This document shows, piece after piece, positions 55,563-64,000 of a DNA stretch of 64,000 nucleotides (position 1 is its first letter; each line of letters begins with the position of its first letter). Source of the stretch: Desulfosudis oleivorans Hxd3 (GTDB lineage: Bacteria > Desulfobacterota > Desulfobacteria > Desulfobacterales > Desulfosudaceae); assembly GCF_000018405.1 (NCBI RefSeq), contig NC_009943.1:2173001-2237000 (forward strand). Reading direction: 5' to 3'. A program made the translations under genes and the position numbers. The notes beneath the pieces are model-generated. The model searched no databases, had not been told where the DNA came from, and was given only the letters and a program-made list of their open reading frames with translations.

Positions 55563-56816
55563 TCAAGCTTCTTCCCCGTCATGAAGGTATGTCTCGCCCA
55601 TCACTGACGGATCAAAAAGGGCAGGGAAATAGTGCCGCAGCACCTTCATGGGGAGTCCGATCCTCAACGGCGCCCGGTGGGAGTCCGACTCAACCAGCCC
55701 CTCTTTAATAAGCTGGCTCACAACCCGTCTTATCTGCCTGTCCGAGTAAGCATCCATATTCATGATGGCTCCGGCCTCCCCTCTGGGTATCTTTCCCTGG
55801 GAGAACAGAGCCTTTAACAGCCTTCCCGACCGGGGATCAATGGGAGATTCCGCGCCGAGGTGCTTACCTCTTTCATTGATATAACCATCAATCCTGGCAT
55901 CAACCCGTTTAAAGTCAAGAAGCTTATCCATAAACGCGATCTGTTCCAGGCAGCTTTCAAGAAAAAAGGCGCAAAAATCGGCAAAGATTTCCTGGTCGAA
56001 TCCATTGCTTTTTTTATCCGGGGAATCGGCTGATTGAAGATTGATCATGTACCAGTTTTTCTTTCTTGAAAAGCCCCGGTTGATCGACCATAAATTTGAT
56101 TTGTTGATGTTGATGGCTGATAGATAAAAACTGATAAACAGCCTTGCCACCCTCCCGTTCCCGTCACGGAACGGATGAAGCCAGGTCAACCTGTGGTGTG
56201 CAGCGGCAGCGGCAATCAATTTTTCGTCGCCATGGAAATTTGAAGGATTATACAGGGCAGCAAACTCCGCAAGCTTCTGTGGAAGCTCTTTTACATCCGG
56301 ACCGTGAGTCGTCTGTCCCTGGTCCACTGACACATTGGCATCTCTCATCCGACCGGGATGGACATGTATGCCTGTAAATCCCCCTGAATGGTGAGTATAA
56401 CGGTGGTGTTCCGGAAGGCGCTCATAAAACCGTCTGTGGATACTGCCAAGATAGTCAAGACCGCAAATATTATCCGGCGGGTTCTCGTCCAGGGCGGCCA
56501 TAAACTCTCTTTCGACCTCTACGTGGGCGGCGCACAATTCCTGGGCATATCGCCGACTGTCATCTTCGGCGAACTTTTTTAAAAGTGCCTGCTCAATCTC
56601 CGGAAGCAGGGTTTTATGGCCTTCAATCAGGTTTGAATAATAGCTGTTGAGATACCGCAGTTTTTCGCCAAGCGATCTGGCCGTGTCCGGCGCGATCCGC
56701 CCTTCAAGATATGCCGATGCCGTCACCACTTCCTGGGCCATGTCTTTCAACGGCCCCAAAAGTTCTTTTTCAGGGATGGCAGGGCTTAAAACAGGGCTTT
56801 GGCAGGATAAATTCAT
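55563..56816 (-). CDS. Fic-domain protein with N-terminal inhibitory motif and winged helix
   Basis: 417 residues. Fic motif HPFRDGNGR near residue 214; N-terminal inhibitory segment YYSNLIEGHKTL contains SxxxEG, so it is a class II Fic that blocks itself; the C-terminal AGAIMNMDAYSDRQIRRVVS looks like a winged helix. Fic enzymes transfer AMP or other phosphate-linked groups to protein side chains. AAGGAA ribosome site. Its own promoter carries three copies of an 11-bp repeat. Confidence 0.88.
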   Translation of the reverse strand: MNLSCQSPVLSPAIPEKELLGPLKDMAQEVVTASAYLEGRIAPDTARSLGEKLRYLNSYYSNLIEGHKTLLPEIEQALLKKFAEDDSRRYAQELCAAHVEVEREFMAALDENPPDNICGLDYLGSIHRRFYERLPEHHRYTHHSGGFTGIHVHPGRMRDANVSVDQGQTTHGPDVKELPQKLAEFAALYNPSNFHGDEKLIAAAAAHHRLTWLHPFRDGNGRVARLFISFYLSAININKSNLWSINRGFSRKKNWYMINLQSADSPDKKSNGFDQEIFADFCAFFLESCLEQIAFMDKLLDFKRVDARIDGYINERGKHLGAESPIDPRSGRLLKALFSQGKIPRGEAGAIMNMDAYSDRQIRRVVSQLIKEGLVESDSHRAPLRIGLPMKVLRHYFPALFDPSVMGETYLHDGEEA

Positions 56817-56880
56817 GTCTGGTTCCTTGTCCGGTTTTTTTTAATTTATATCAGGATATTACAATATAATTAAATGTTAT

Positions 56881-56995
56881 AATGTCCTGTTTTGTTTTAT
56901 GGACAATGTCCTGTTCTTTGTCCGGTTTGTTTATTGTTATTTTAATATTTTATATATATAATAGCAAGCATAAATGTCCTGTTTAAGCTTGTCAA
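56881..56995 (-). promoter_or_regulatory. fic promoter with three 11-bp operator-like repeats
   Basis: On the minus strand TTGACA (56995-56990), 17 bp and TATGCT (56972-56967). AATGTCCTGTT (plus-strand reading) occurs at 56881-56891, 56905-56915 and 56973-56983; the last fills the promoter spacer. GGACAATGTCC at 56901-56911 adds a small palindrome. The winged helix of the Fic protein is a possible binder (inference). Confidence 0.6.
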
Positions 56996-57267
56996 TAAAA
57001 AAGATAGGGCATAGGGAATGATGAATAGGGATAGGGAATCGGGTCAATCTTGGTCTGGACCCCCGGGTCAAGCCCGAGGGTGACGGCACACGTGGGCGTC
57101 ATTATTCGGCTTGCGTGCCCTGCCCTGTCATTGCCTGTCCGGGTGTGATGCCCTTACGGGCACACTACAAACGGGTTCGTCGCTCAAGACTTTCTCCCTG
57201 TTCGATGCCCTTACGGGCACACTACAAACGGGCATAAGTATTTCGGGGACAGGGTTTTTCGGAATAC
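56996..57267. repeat. Tandem REP pair and terminator-like hairpin
   Basis: No gene. A GGGTCAAGCCCGAGGG half-composite (about 57064-57084), two GTAG-type REPs on the minus strand (57148-57171 and 57205-57228), then an ATAAGTATT (57234-57242) / AATACTTAT (57263-57271) hairpin that overlaps the stop of ATPase 3. Its left arm shares GTATTTCGGGGACA with the 88-bp element at 60951. Confidence 0.7.
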
Positions 57268-58626
57268 TTATCTTTCAAGCAGAACATTGATATTACCTGC
57301 CAGATAAAGCGGCAGGGAAAGGAGCCGGTACTTTACCAACCGGCCCTGGGTTGTCTTGACGCTCATCTCTTTGACAGACGGTGGGTTGGCATCCAGGCGA
57401 ACCGCCATCTTCAGGCTTTTTTCCGCCATGAACTGGTGCAGGGACTTCATGCTTCCGGCAGCTCCGGATTTGACCTCAACAGGAACGATATCGGCCCCAT
57501 GCTGGAGGATATAATCGATTTCCCCCTGGCGGCCGCCGGTTCTCTGCCAATAAAACAGCCGCGGGTCCATTGCCGGGGTTTGGGCGGCACGCAGCTGCTG
57601 CCCGACAAATTGCTCGGCGAGCCCGCCCCTGTTTGATAGAAGCATGTTGTCCAAATCGGCGGACTTCACCGAAGCAAGGCCCAGATGGGCGGAAACCAGG
57701 CCGACATCCACCATCAGTGCCTTGAAAAACTTATCGTTCGATTCCGCGCCCAGGGGAAGGCCGTTGCCGCTGGTATGAACAACCATGGAACATACCTTTG
57801 CCTGGGAAAGAAACATCAGCAACTTTTTTACAAGAGGGGCTTTCACATCGGGATCGACCCTGCTGTAAACGAATTTATTCCCGAGCTGTCCGGCAACCGA
57901 GAGCAGAATTTTGTGTAGAAGCCTGGCATCGATTTCACCGCCGTACTTGTGAAAATCATCCCGGTAGGTGGACAGAAGGTCGTGCTGGATTTTGATGCAG
58001 GACTGCATGTCCCTGCCGTCAAGCCATGTCCGGACCGCCTCGGGCATCCCCCCGACAAGACAATATTGCCGATACAGCTCCATGCATCGCGCATGCAGGG
58101 GTTGAGGCAGCGGTGCCTGCGGGGAGGTGGAAAGCATTTTTTGATACAGAGGCTCATTGCCCAAGGCCAGAACGAACTCGAAAAACGACAGGGGCTCGAC
58201 ATAAAAATAAGTGACCCGTCCTACCGGCATGCTGAAATCGGCTTTCTTCAAGACGAATTCGAGCAATGATCCGGCTGCGATCACCGGCAGTTCCGGCATG
58301 TCTTCCCTGAACCACCTGAGTTTTGCGAAAAGCTCGGGAGCGGCCTGGATCTCGTCCAGAAAAAGGCACGCGGATTCGGGGAGGATTTTAAAAGCCAGTT
58401 GGGCTTCAATGTTTTTCAGGATTTCCCGGGGGCTGTTGCCTGAAAAGAGACCGGCATAATCGGGATATTTTTCAAGGTTCAGTTCAATCAATTGCAGCCC
58501 TTGTTGCTTTGCAAAATCACGCACAAGCCAGGTCTTGCCGACCTGACGGGCGCCCCTCATCACCAGCGGCTTCCGGTCAGGGCCTTTCAACCACCTATCG
58601 AGCTCTTCTGACGCAAATCGAATCAT
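57268..58626 (-). CDS. AAA+ ATPase with DUF4143 domain (3)
   Basis: 452 residues from ATG 58626 with a strong GGAGAAGGG site (longer frame to 58674 rejected). Walker A RGARQVGKTWL at 24-34, Walker B ACLFLDEIQAAPELF near 85, PVIAAGSLLEF, and a C-terminal QGEIDYILQHGADIVPVEVK with D...ExK. Larger than the other two and only distantly like them. Confidence 0.84.
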   Translation of the reverse strand: MIRFASEELDRWLKGPDRKPLVMRGARQVGKTWLVRDFAKQQGLQLIELNLEKYPDYAGLFSGNSPREILKNIEAQLAFKILPESACLFLDEIQAAPELFAKLRWFREDMPELPVIAAGSLLEFVLKKADFSMPVGRVTYFYVEPLSFFEFVLALGNEPLYQKMLSTSPQAPLPQPLHARCMELYRQYCLVGGMPEAVRTWLDGRDMQSCIKIQHDLLSTYRDDFHKYGGEIDARLLHKILLSVAGQLGNKFVYSRVDPDVKAPLVKKLLMFLSQAKVCSMVVHTSGNGLPLGAESNDKFFKALMVDVGLVSAHLGLASVKSADLDNMLLSNRGGLAEQFVGQQLRAAQTPAMDPRLFYWQRTGGRQGEIDYILQHGADIVPVEVKSGAAGSMKSLHQFMAEKSLKMAVRLDANPPSVKEMSVKTTQGRLVKYRLLSLPLYLAGNINVLLER

Positions 58627-58908
58627 TTTCCCTTCTCCTTGAGCACATATTTTCGGCATGGGTGAATATGCCAATCAAGCACCACATGTTGCCGCAGCGT
58701 AATGAAGGATACCGTTAAAATAGTTAATATTTTATAAAATAACCCGTTTAAAAAGTCAAATAAAAATAATTCAACGCGTTGATTTCGAAACGACCAGTGT
58801 GGATTATCAGTCCGGCAGACCCGAGGGGGGGGGGGAATGATGAATGATGAATGCGGAATGATGAATGATGAAGGATGAAGGGGGAGTAAGTTTTAGGGGG
58901 TTAAGTTG
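58627..58908. other. Gene-free AT-rich stretch with ATGATGA runs
   Basis: 58690-58800 is AT-rich without a clear signal. From about 58833 ATGATGA-type units repeat after a GGGGGGGGGG tract (about 58826-58835). Confidence 0.5.
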
Positions 58909-58955
58909 TTGACAGGGAGGAGCAATCGAATTAAAGTAGTTCTGTAAACTACTTT
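58909..58955 (+). promoter_or_regulatory. Promoter with overlapping operator of a Phd-VapC pair
   Basis: TTGACA (58909-58914), 17 bp, TAAAGT (58932-58937). The perfect palindrome AAAGTAGTT-CTGTA-AACTACTTT (58933-58955) covers the -10 box, so bound antitoxin would block the promoter. GGAGGG ribosome site follows. Confidence 0.7.
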
Positions 58956-58972
58956 TGCTGGAGGGTGATATT

Positions 58973-59209
58973 ATGAAAACAATTACGGCTGCTAATGCGA
59001 ATCGCGGATTTTCCAATTTGTTGCGGGAGGTGCGTAAGGGGGAAGAAATTACGATCCTGTCAAGAGGCAAGCCGGTGGCAAAGATAACCTCTTGTGATTC
59101 AGGAGCGTTGCAAAAGAAAACAATGAAAAATATCCTTGTAACCCGGTTGAAAGCGCAAGGTGTAACCGGGTCTCGAAATTGGACCCGTGAAGAACTGTAT
59201 GGGGATTGA
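58973..59209 (+). CDS. Phd/YefM-type antitoxin
   Basis: 78 residues from ATG 58973 (frame to 58955 rejected: it starts in the operator). KTITAANANRGFSNLLREV and ITILSRGKPVAKI are the Phd/YefM DNA-binding fold; the C-terminal part (TREELYGD) binds toxin. Short overlap or junction with the toxin frame. Confidence 0.85.
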   Translation: MKTITAANANRGFSNLLREVRKGEEITILSRGKPVAKITSCDSGALQKKTMKNILVTRLKAQGVTGSRNWTREELYGD

Positions 59210-59211
59210 TC

Positions 59212-59661
59212 ATGCGTGTAGCCCTGGATACGAATATATTGGCCTATGCCGAAGGGGTGGGAGATTCGCGTCGCTGTGCCCGCGCCATCCGGCTGATAGA
59301 GCAATTGCCCGCCGACCTGGTCCTGCTGCCCGCTCAAACCCTGGGGGAGCTTTTCAGGGTTCTTGCCGGGAAGGCGAAAGGGGAGCCAGGGCTTGTACGC
59401 GAGGCAATTATGGCCTGGGCCGACAGTTTTGAAGTCGCAGACTCATCCTGGTCGGCTTTTCAAGCCGCAATCGATCTGGCAATTGATCACAAGCTTCAAA
59501 TGTGGGATGCATTGATTATGGCGGTGGCCGCTGAAAATCGCTGCCGCCTGCTTTTGAGTGAAGATTTACAAAGTGGTTTCATCTGGAGAGGCGTTACTGT
59601 AGTGAACCCTTTTGCCGAACCATCTTCCCCGCAGCTTGATAATATTTTGCAAACTGAGTGA
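59212..59661 (+). CDS. PIN-domain toxin of the Phd pair
   Basis: 149 residues from ATG 59212 (a TTG at 59206 overlapping the antitoxin stop is possible). RVALDTNILAYAE, TLGELFRVLAGK, MWDALIMAVAAENRCRLLLSEDL carry the PIN acidic residues. Differs from the two VapC-like paralogs. Confidence 0.86.
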   Translation: MRVALDTNILAYAEGVGDSRRCARAIRLIEQLPADLVLLPAQTLGELFRVLAGKAKGEPGLVREAIMAWADSFEVADSSWSAFQAAIDLAIDHKLQMWDALIMAVAAENRCRLLLSEDLQSGFIWRGVTVVNPFAEPSSPQLDNILQTE

Positions 59662-59834
59662 GCAGGGAAGAAATGATGAATGATGAATACGCAGGCGTCA
59701 TTACCCGTCCCGGATCGGAGTCCGGGATGACGGGCCGGGTCCAGCGTAAAATTGATCTGGTTCCTTACTCATATTGCTTGAAAATTCGGCTTCACTGGGA
59801 TAAAATTAAATAAATTCAAAAGGAAACATCCAAA
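59662..59834 (+). promoter_or_regulatory. Repeat remnants and promoter of the AbiE-like pair
   Basis: An ATGATGA run and a TCCCGGATCGGAGTCCGGGA-core hairpin (about 59698-59740) come first. TTGAAA (59778-59783), 17 bp, TAAAAT (59801-59806) look like a promoter. AGGAAA ribosome site. Confidence 0.55.
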
Positions 59835-60131
59835 GTGAACTCCAAAAACCTTCACATTCTCCGAGAAATGGCAGCTAAGTATATCTGGTGGGAAACACCG
59901 GATCATGCCGTTAGCAGGCCTGCACGTGTTGTCACGCAGGTGATGAATATCGGAGACTTTGAAGACGTGCAGCGCCTGGTTGCATGCATGGGGGAGTCTT
60001 CCTTACGTGACATCGTGCAAGCAGCCGAAGCGGGTCAGTTTAATGCGCGTTCCTGGACCTACTGGCATTATCGCCTCGGGCTTGCCGAACCCGGTGGTGT
60101 GCCGTCCCTGCCTGTACGGAAAATTCAATGA
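59835..60131 (+). CDS. Putative antitoxin partner of AbiEii-like protein
   Basis: 98 residues from GTG 59835. HILREMAAKYIWWETPDHAV, RVVTQVMNIGDFEDVQRL and LRDIVQAAEAGQFNARSWTYWHYRLGL resemble small proteins placed before AbiEii-type nucleotidyltransferases. ATGA overlap with the next gene supports the pairing. No classical AbiEi winged helix is obvious. Confidence 0.65.
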   Translation: MNSKNLHILREMAAKYIWWETPDHAVSRPARVVTQVMNIGDFEDVQRLVACMGESSLRDIVQAAEAGQFNARSWTYWHYRLGLAEPGGVPSLPVRKIQ

Positions 60132-60811
60132 ATCACACTTTCAAACCCTGCCTGGATATTCTTCCGCCCGCCCAGAAACGAATATGGCCGGCACTGCGTT
60201 TTACCCGAACGGCTGGATATGTCCTCTACGGTGGAACAGCCGTGGCTTTGCGCTGCGGCCACCGAGTTTCAGTGGACTTTGATTTTTTCTCTCACAAGCC
60301 TCTTAATAAAACGGAAATTTTCAGCGAATTTTCTTTCAGCCGAGAGGCCACGGTGTTGCAGGACCAGCCCCACACCCTGACACTGCTGATACCCACCCAG
60401 GGACCGGATGCCAATGATGTGAAACTTTCTTTTTTTGGACAAATCGGCATTGGGCGGGTAAACACGCCAAATGTGACGCATGATGGTGTCTTACAGGTAG
60501 CGTCCATTGAGGACCTGTTGGCGACCAAGCTGAAAGTGATTCTGCAGCGGGTTGAAGCAAAGGATTATCGGGACATTGTCGCACTGATAACAGCCGGCGC
60601 CGGCCTGCCCGCGGGTCTTGCTGCTGCAAATGCCATGTATGGAAAACAGTTTCAACCCATGGAGAGCCTGAAGGCACTAACCTTCTTTGCGGATGGCGAT
60701 CTGGATACCTTGACAGCAGCGGAAAAAAATTTTCTGATCAAGGCCGCCGGCAGTGTACGAAACTTGCCCGAGGTTACCATTGTTTCTTATGAACTGGGGG
60801 TCCAGGGCTGA
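60128..60811 (+). CDS. AbiEii/AbiGii-type nucleotidyltransferase toxin
   Basis: 227 residues. YGGTAVALRCGHRVSVDFDF at residues 34-53 has the GG...DxD of the polymerase-beta-like fold; a later SIEDLLATKLKVILQRVEAKDYRDI is the AbiEii signature. AbiEii-type proteins act as toxins and give phage abortive infection in type IV-like pairs. Possible defence role for this locus. Confidence 0.82.
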   Translation: MNHTFKPCLDILPPAQKRIWPALRFTRTAGYVLYGGTAVALRCGHRVSVDFDFFSHKPLNKTEIFSEFSFSREATVLQDQPHTLTLLIPTQGPDANDVKLSFFGQIGIGRVNTPNVTHDGVLQVASIEDLLATKLKVILQRVEAKDYRDIVALITAGAGLPAGLAAANAMYGKQFQPMESLKALTFFADGDLDTLTAAEKNFLIKAAGSVRNLPEVTIVSYELGVQG

Positions 60812-60950
60812 CGGCATAGGGGAATGATGAATGCGGAATGATGAATGATGAATGATGAATACGTAGGCGTCATTACCCGGCCTGATTCGGTTTGGCTTCC
60901 CTGGTCTGTTCAGGTGCGATGCCCTTACGGGCACACTACAAGCGGGCAAA
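60812..60950. repeat. ATGATGA run and REP
   Basis: An ATGATGA run (about 60823-60862), and one GTAG-type REP on the minus strand (60919-60942) whose end leads straight into the 88-bp element. Confidence 0.65.
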
Positions 60951-61038
60951 GTATTTCGGGGACACCTTACTTAATTGATGGGTGATATGAGGTTGTCGGT
61001 AAATATTTTGTCAATTAAGTAAGGTGTCCCCGAAATAC
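60951..61038. mobile_element. 88-bp MITE-like element with perfect 28-bp inverted arms
   Basis: Arms 60951-60978 (GTATTTCGGGGACACC...) and 61011-61038 are exact reverse complements over 28 bp, with a 32-nt loop. No coding capacity. It adjoins a REP and lies 111 bp before galE. A related fragment is at 57238-57251, also after a REP. Confidence 0.65.
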
Positions 61039-61149
61039 CGAGGGGGGGGGAGACCGGGCCTTTTTACCTGGACTCTGGCGCCAAATTCAGTAAAATACTT
61101 CTATTTCCAACTGTTCCCATAATATTCAAATTTCGCAGAAAAGGGCGTC

Positions 61150-62163
61150 ATGAAAAAAGTGCTTCTGACGGGCGGGGCCGGTTATATCGGGTCTCACACG
61201 TGCGTATCCCTTCTGGAGAGCGGCTGCGAGGTGCTGGTGGTGGACAACCTGTGCAACAGCAGCGCAGTGGCCCTGGAGCGGGTAAAGGCCATCACGGGCC
61301 GGGCCGTGATGTTTGAAAAGGTGGACATGCGGGACAGGGCCGAACTGGACAGGGTTTTTAAAACGTTTGCGCCGGACGCGGTGATCCATTTTGCCTGCCT
61401 CAAGGCCGTGGGTGAATCCACCACCGACCCGCTGACCTATTATGCCAATAACGTGGCCGGATCAGTGGTGCTGTTTGAAGCCATGGAAGCGGCCGGGGTA
61501 AAAAACATTGTGTTCAGCTCATCGGCCACGGTGTATGGCGACCCGGAAACCGTACCGGTGACCGAAGCCGCGGCCATTTGTCCCTGCAATCCCTACGGCC
61601 GCACCAAGCGTATGATAGAGGAAATGCTGGAGGATATTCACGCGGCGGGCAAAGGCTGGAACATTGCCATTCTGCGATACTTCAATCCCGTGGGGGCCCA
61701 CGCCAGCGGGCTTATCGGCGAAGACCCCAGGGATGTGCCCAACAACCTGGCCCCCTATATCGCCCAGGTGGCCGTGGGCCGGCGGCAGCAGCTTAATGTT
61801 TACGGGGACGACTATCCCACAAAAGACGGCACCGGCGTGCGGGACTACATTCATGTGTGCGACCTGGCTGAAGCCCATGTAAAGGCCCTTGAAAAGCTGG
61901 CCCAGAACCCGGGCCTGGTGACCTACAACCTGGGCACCGGCACCGGCCATTCGGTGCTGGAGGTGGTGGCCGCCTTTGAACGGGCCTGCGGCCGGCCCAT
62001 TGCCCGCACCGTCACCGGCCGGCGGGCCGGCGACGTGGCCGAATACTATGCCGACCCTTCCCGGGCGGAAAAGGAGCTGGGCTGGAAGGCGCGGCGCACC
62101 CTTGACGACATGGCGGCCGACACCTGGCGCTGGCAGTCCGGAAACCCGGAGGGGTACAGGTAA
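61150..62163 (+). CDS. galE: UDP-glucose 4-epimerase
   Basis: 337 residues. TGGAGYIGSHTCVSLLESG at 7-25, VDNLCNSS, SSSATVYGDPE with the catalytic Ser/Tyr region (NPYGRTKRMIEEM: Tyr-x3-Lys), RYFNPVGAH and GTGVRDYIHVCDLAEAH. Interconverts UDP-Glc and UDP-Gal (or the GlcNAc/GalNAc pair), supplying precursors for the glycans. A weak TAAAAT box lies near 61090. An ATGATGA run follows its stop at once. Confidence 0.93.
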   Translation: MKKVLLTGGAGYIGSHTCVSLLESGCEVLVVDNLCNSSAVALERVKAITGRAVMFEKVDMRDRAELDRVFKTFAPDAVIHFACLKAVGESTTDPLTYYANNVAGSVVLFEAMEAAGVKNIVFSSSATVYGDPETVPVTEAAAICPCNPYGRTKRMIEEMLEDIHAAGKGWNIAILRYFNPVGAHASGLIGEDPRDVPNNLAPYIAQVAVGRRQQLNVYGDDYPTKDGTGVRDYIHVCDLAEAHVKALEKLAQNPGLVTYNLGTGTGHSVLEVVAAFERACGRPIARTVTGRRAGDVAEYYADPSRAEKELGWKARRTLDDMAADTWRWQSGNPEGYR

Positions 62164-62340
62164 ATGATGAATGATGAATGATGAATGATGGAAAACGGCA
62201 TAAGTTATTGGGGTAATCCAGCGTAAAATTGATCTGGTTCTTTATCCGTCAGTATCCCTGCTGCGTTTTCCGATTGAAAAACCACTCTGTTCCCGTTAAT
62301 CTTGTGCTGTTTGTCACTCTGTAGCACAAGGAGGATTCCC
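62164..62340. repeat. ATGATGA run and half-palindrome before pgi
   Basis: ATGATGA units (62164-62190), then CCAGCGTAAAATTGATCTGG, the spacer part of the composite palindrome. A GGAGG ribosome site lies just before 62341. Confidence 0.55.

Positions 62341-64000
<1,660 letters not shown>

Overview
The window looks like chromosomal DNA of a Gram-negative, probably sulfate-reducing Desulfobacterota (Desulfobacteraceae-like) bacterium. This is an inference from gene content (Wbp-type sugar acid pathway, ISNCY/ISDol1-like transposases, several sulfotransferases, dense intergenic palindromes), not from a marker gene; no rRNA or tRNA gene was seen.

Layout. 1-17.6 kb (+): an operon-like run of a secreted FN3 protein, three sulfotransferases, a Wzx-type flippase, a CapA-like protein, a beta-propeller protein, a CapK-like adenylate-forming enzyme, an O-antigen polymerase/ligase, several GT4 glycosyltransferases, a methyltransferase and a radical SAM protein. 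17.6-19.2 kb: an IS110-family (IS1111-type) element inserted in the loop of a dispersed palindrome. 19.3-20.8 kb: a WbaP-like initiating phosphoglycosyltransferase. 21-24.9 kb: three toxin-antitoxin (TA) pairs and a DUF4143 ATPase set among repeats. 25.5-28.7 kb (+): a consensus promoter, a structured leader, then wbpA-wbpB-wbpD. 28.7-52.0 kb (-): a second glycan cluster (VanZ-phosphoglycosyltransferase fusion, deacetylases, GNAT/FemAB-like enzymes, GT4s, two sulfotransferases, wbpI, wbpE, a second flippase, a polymerase, and an O-antigen ligase with TPRs), interrupted by two identical ISNCY copies in direct tandem. 52-61 kb: a repeat-rich accessory stretch with two VapBC pairs, an AbiEi/AbiEii-like pair, a Fic protein and two more DUF4143 ATPases. 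61.1-64 kb: galE and pgi.

Together the genes describe one or two Wzx/Wzy-dependent surface polysaccharides. WbpA, B, E, D and I make a complete route from UDP-GlcNAc to UDP-ManNAc(3NAc)A. Two initiating transferases, two paralogous flippases and three polymerase/ligase-like proteins suggest two assembly lines. Five sulfotransferases predict a sulfated glycan. TA modules lie on both flanks.

The least explained part is the intergenic DNA. It holds several interleaved palindromic families: GTAG-type REP hairpins, a family with compensatory stem changes, 30-35 nt hairpins inserted into the loops of others always next to CAAG/CTTG, an 88-bp element with perfect 28-bp inverted arms, a 32-bp palindrome, and ATGATGA runs. 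No mobilising REP-associated transposase lies in the window.
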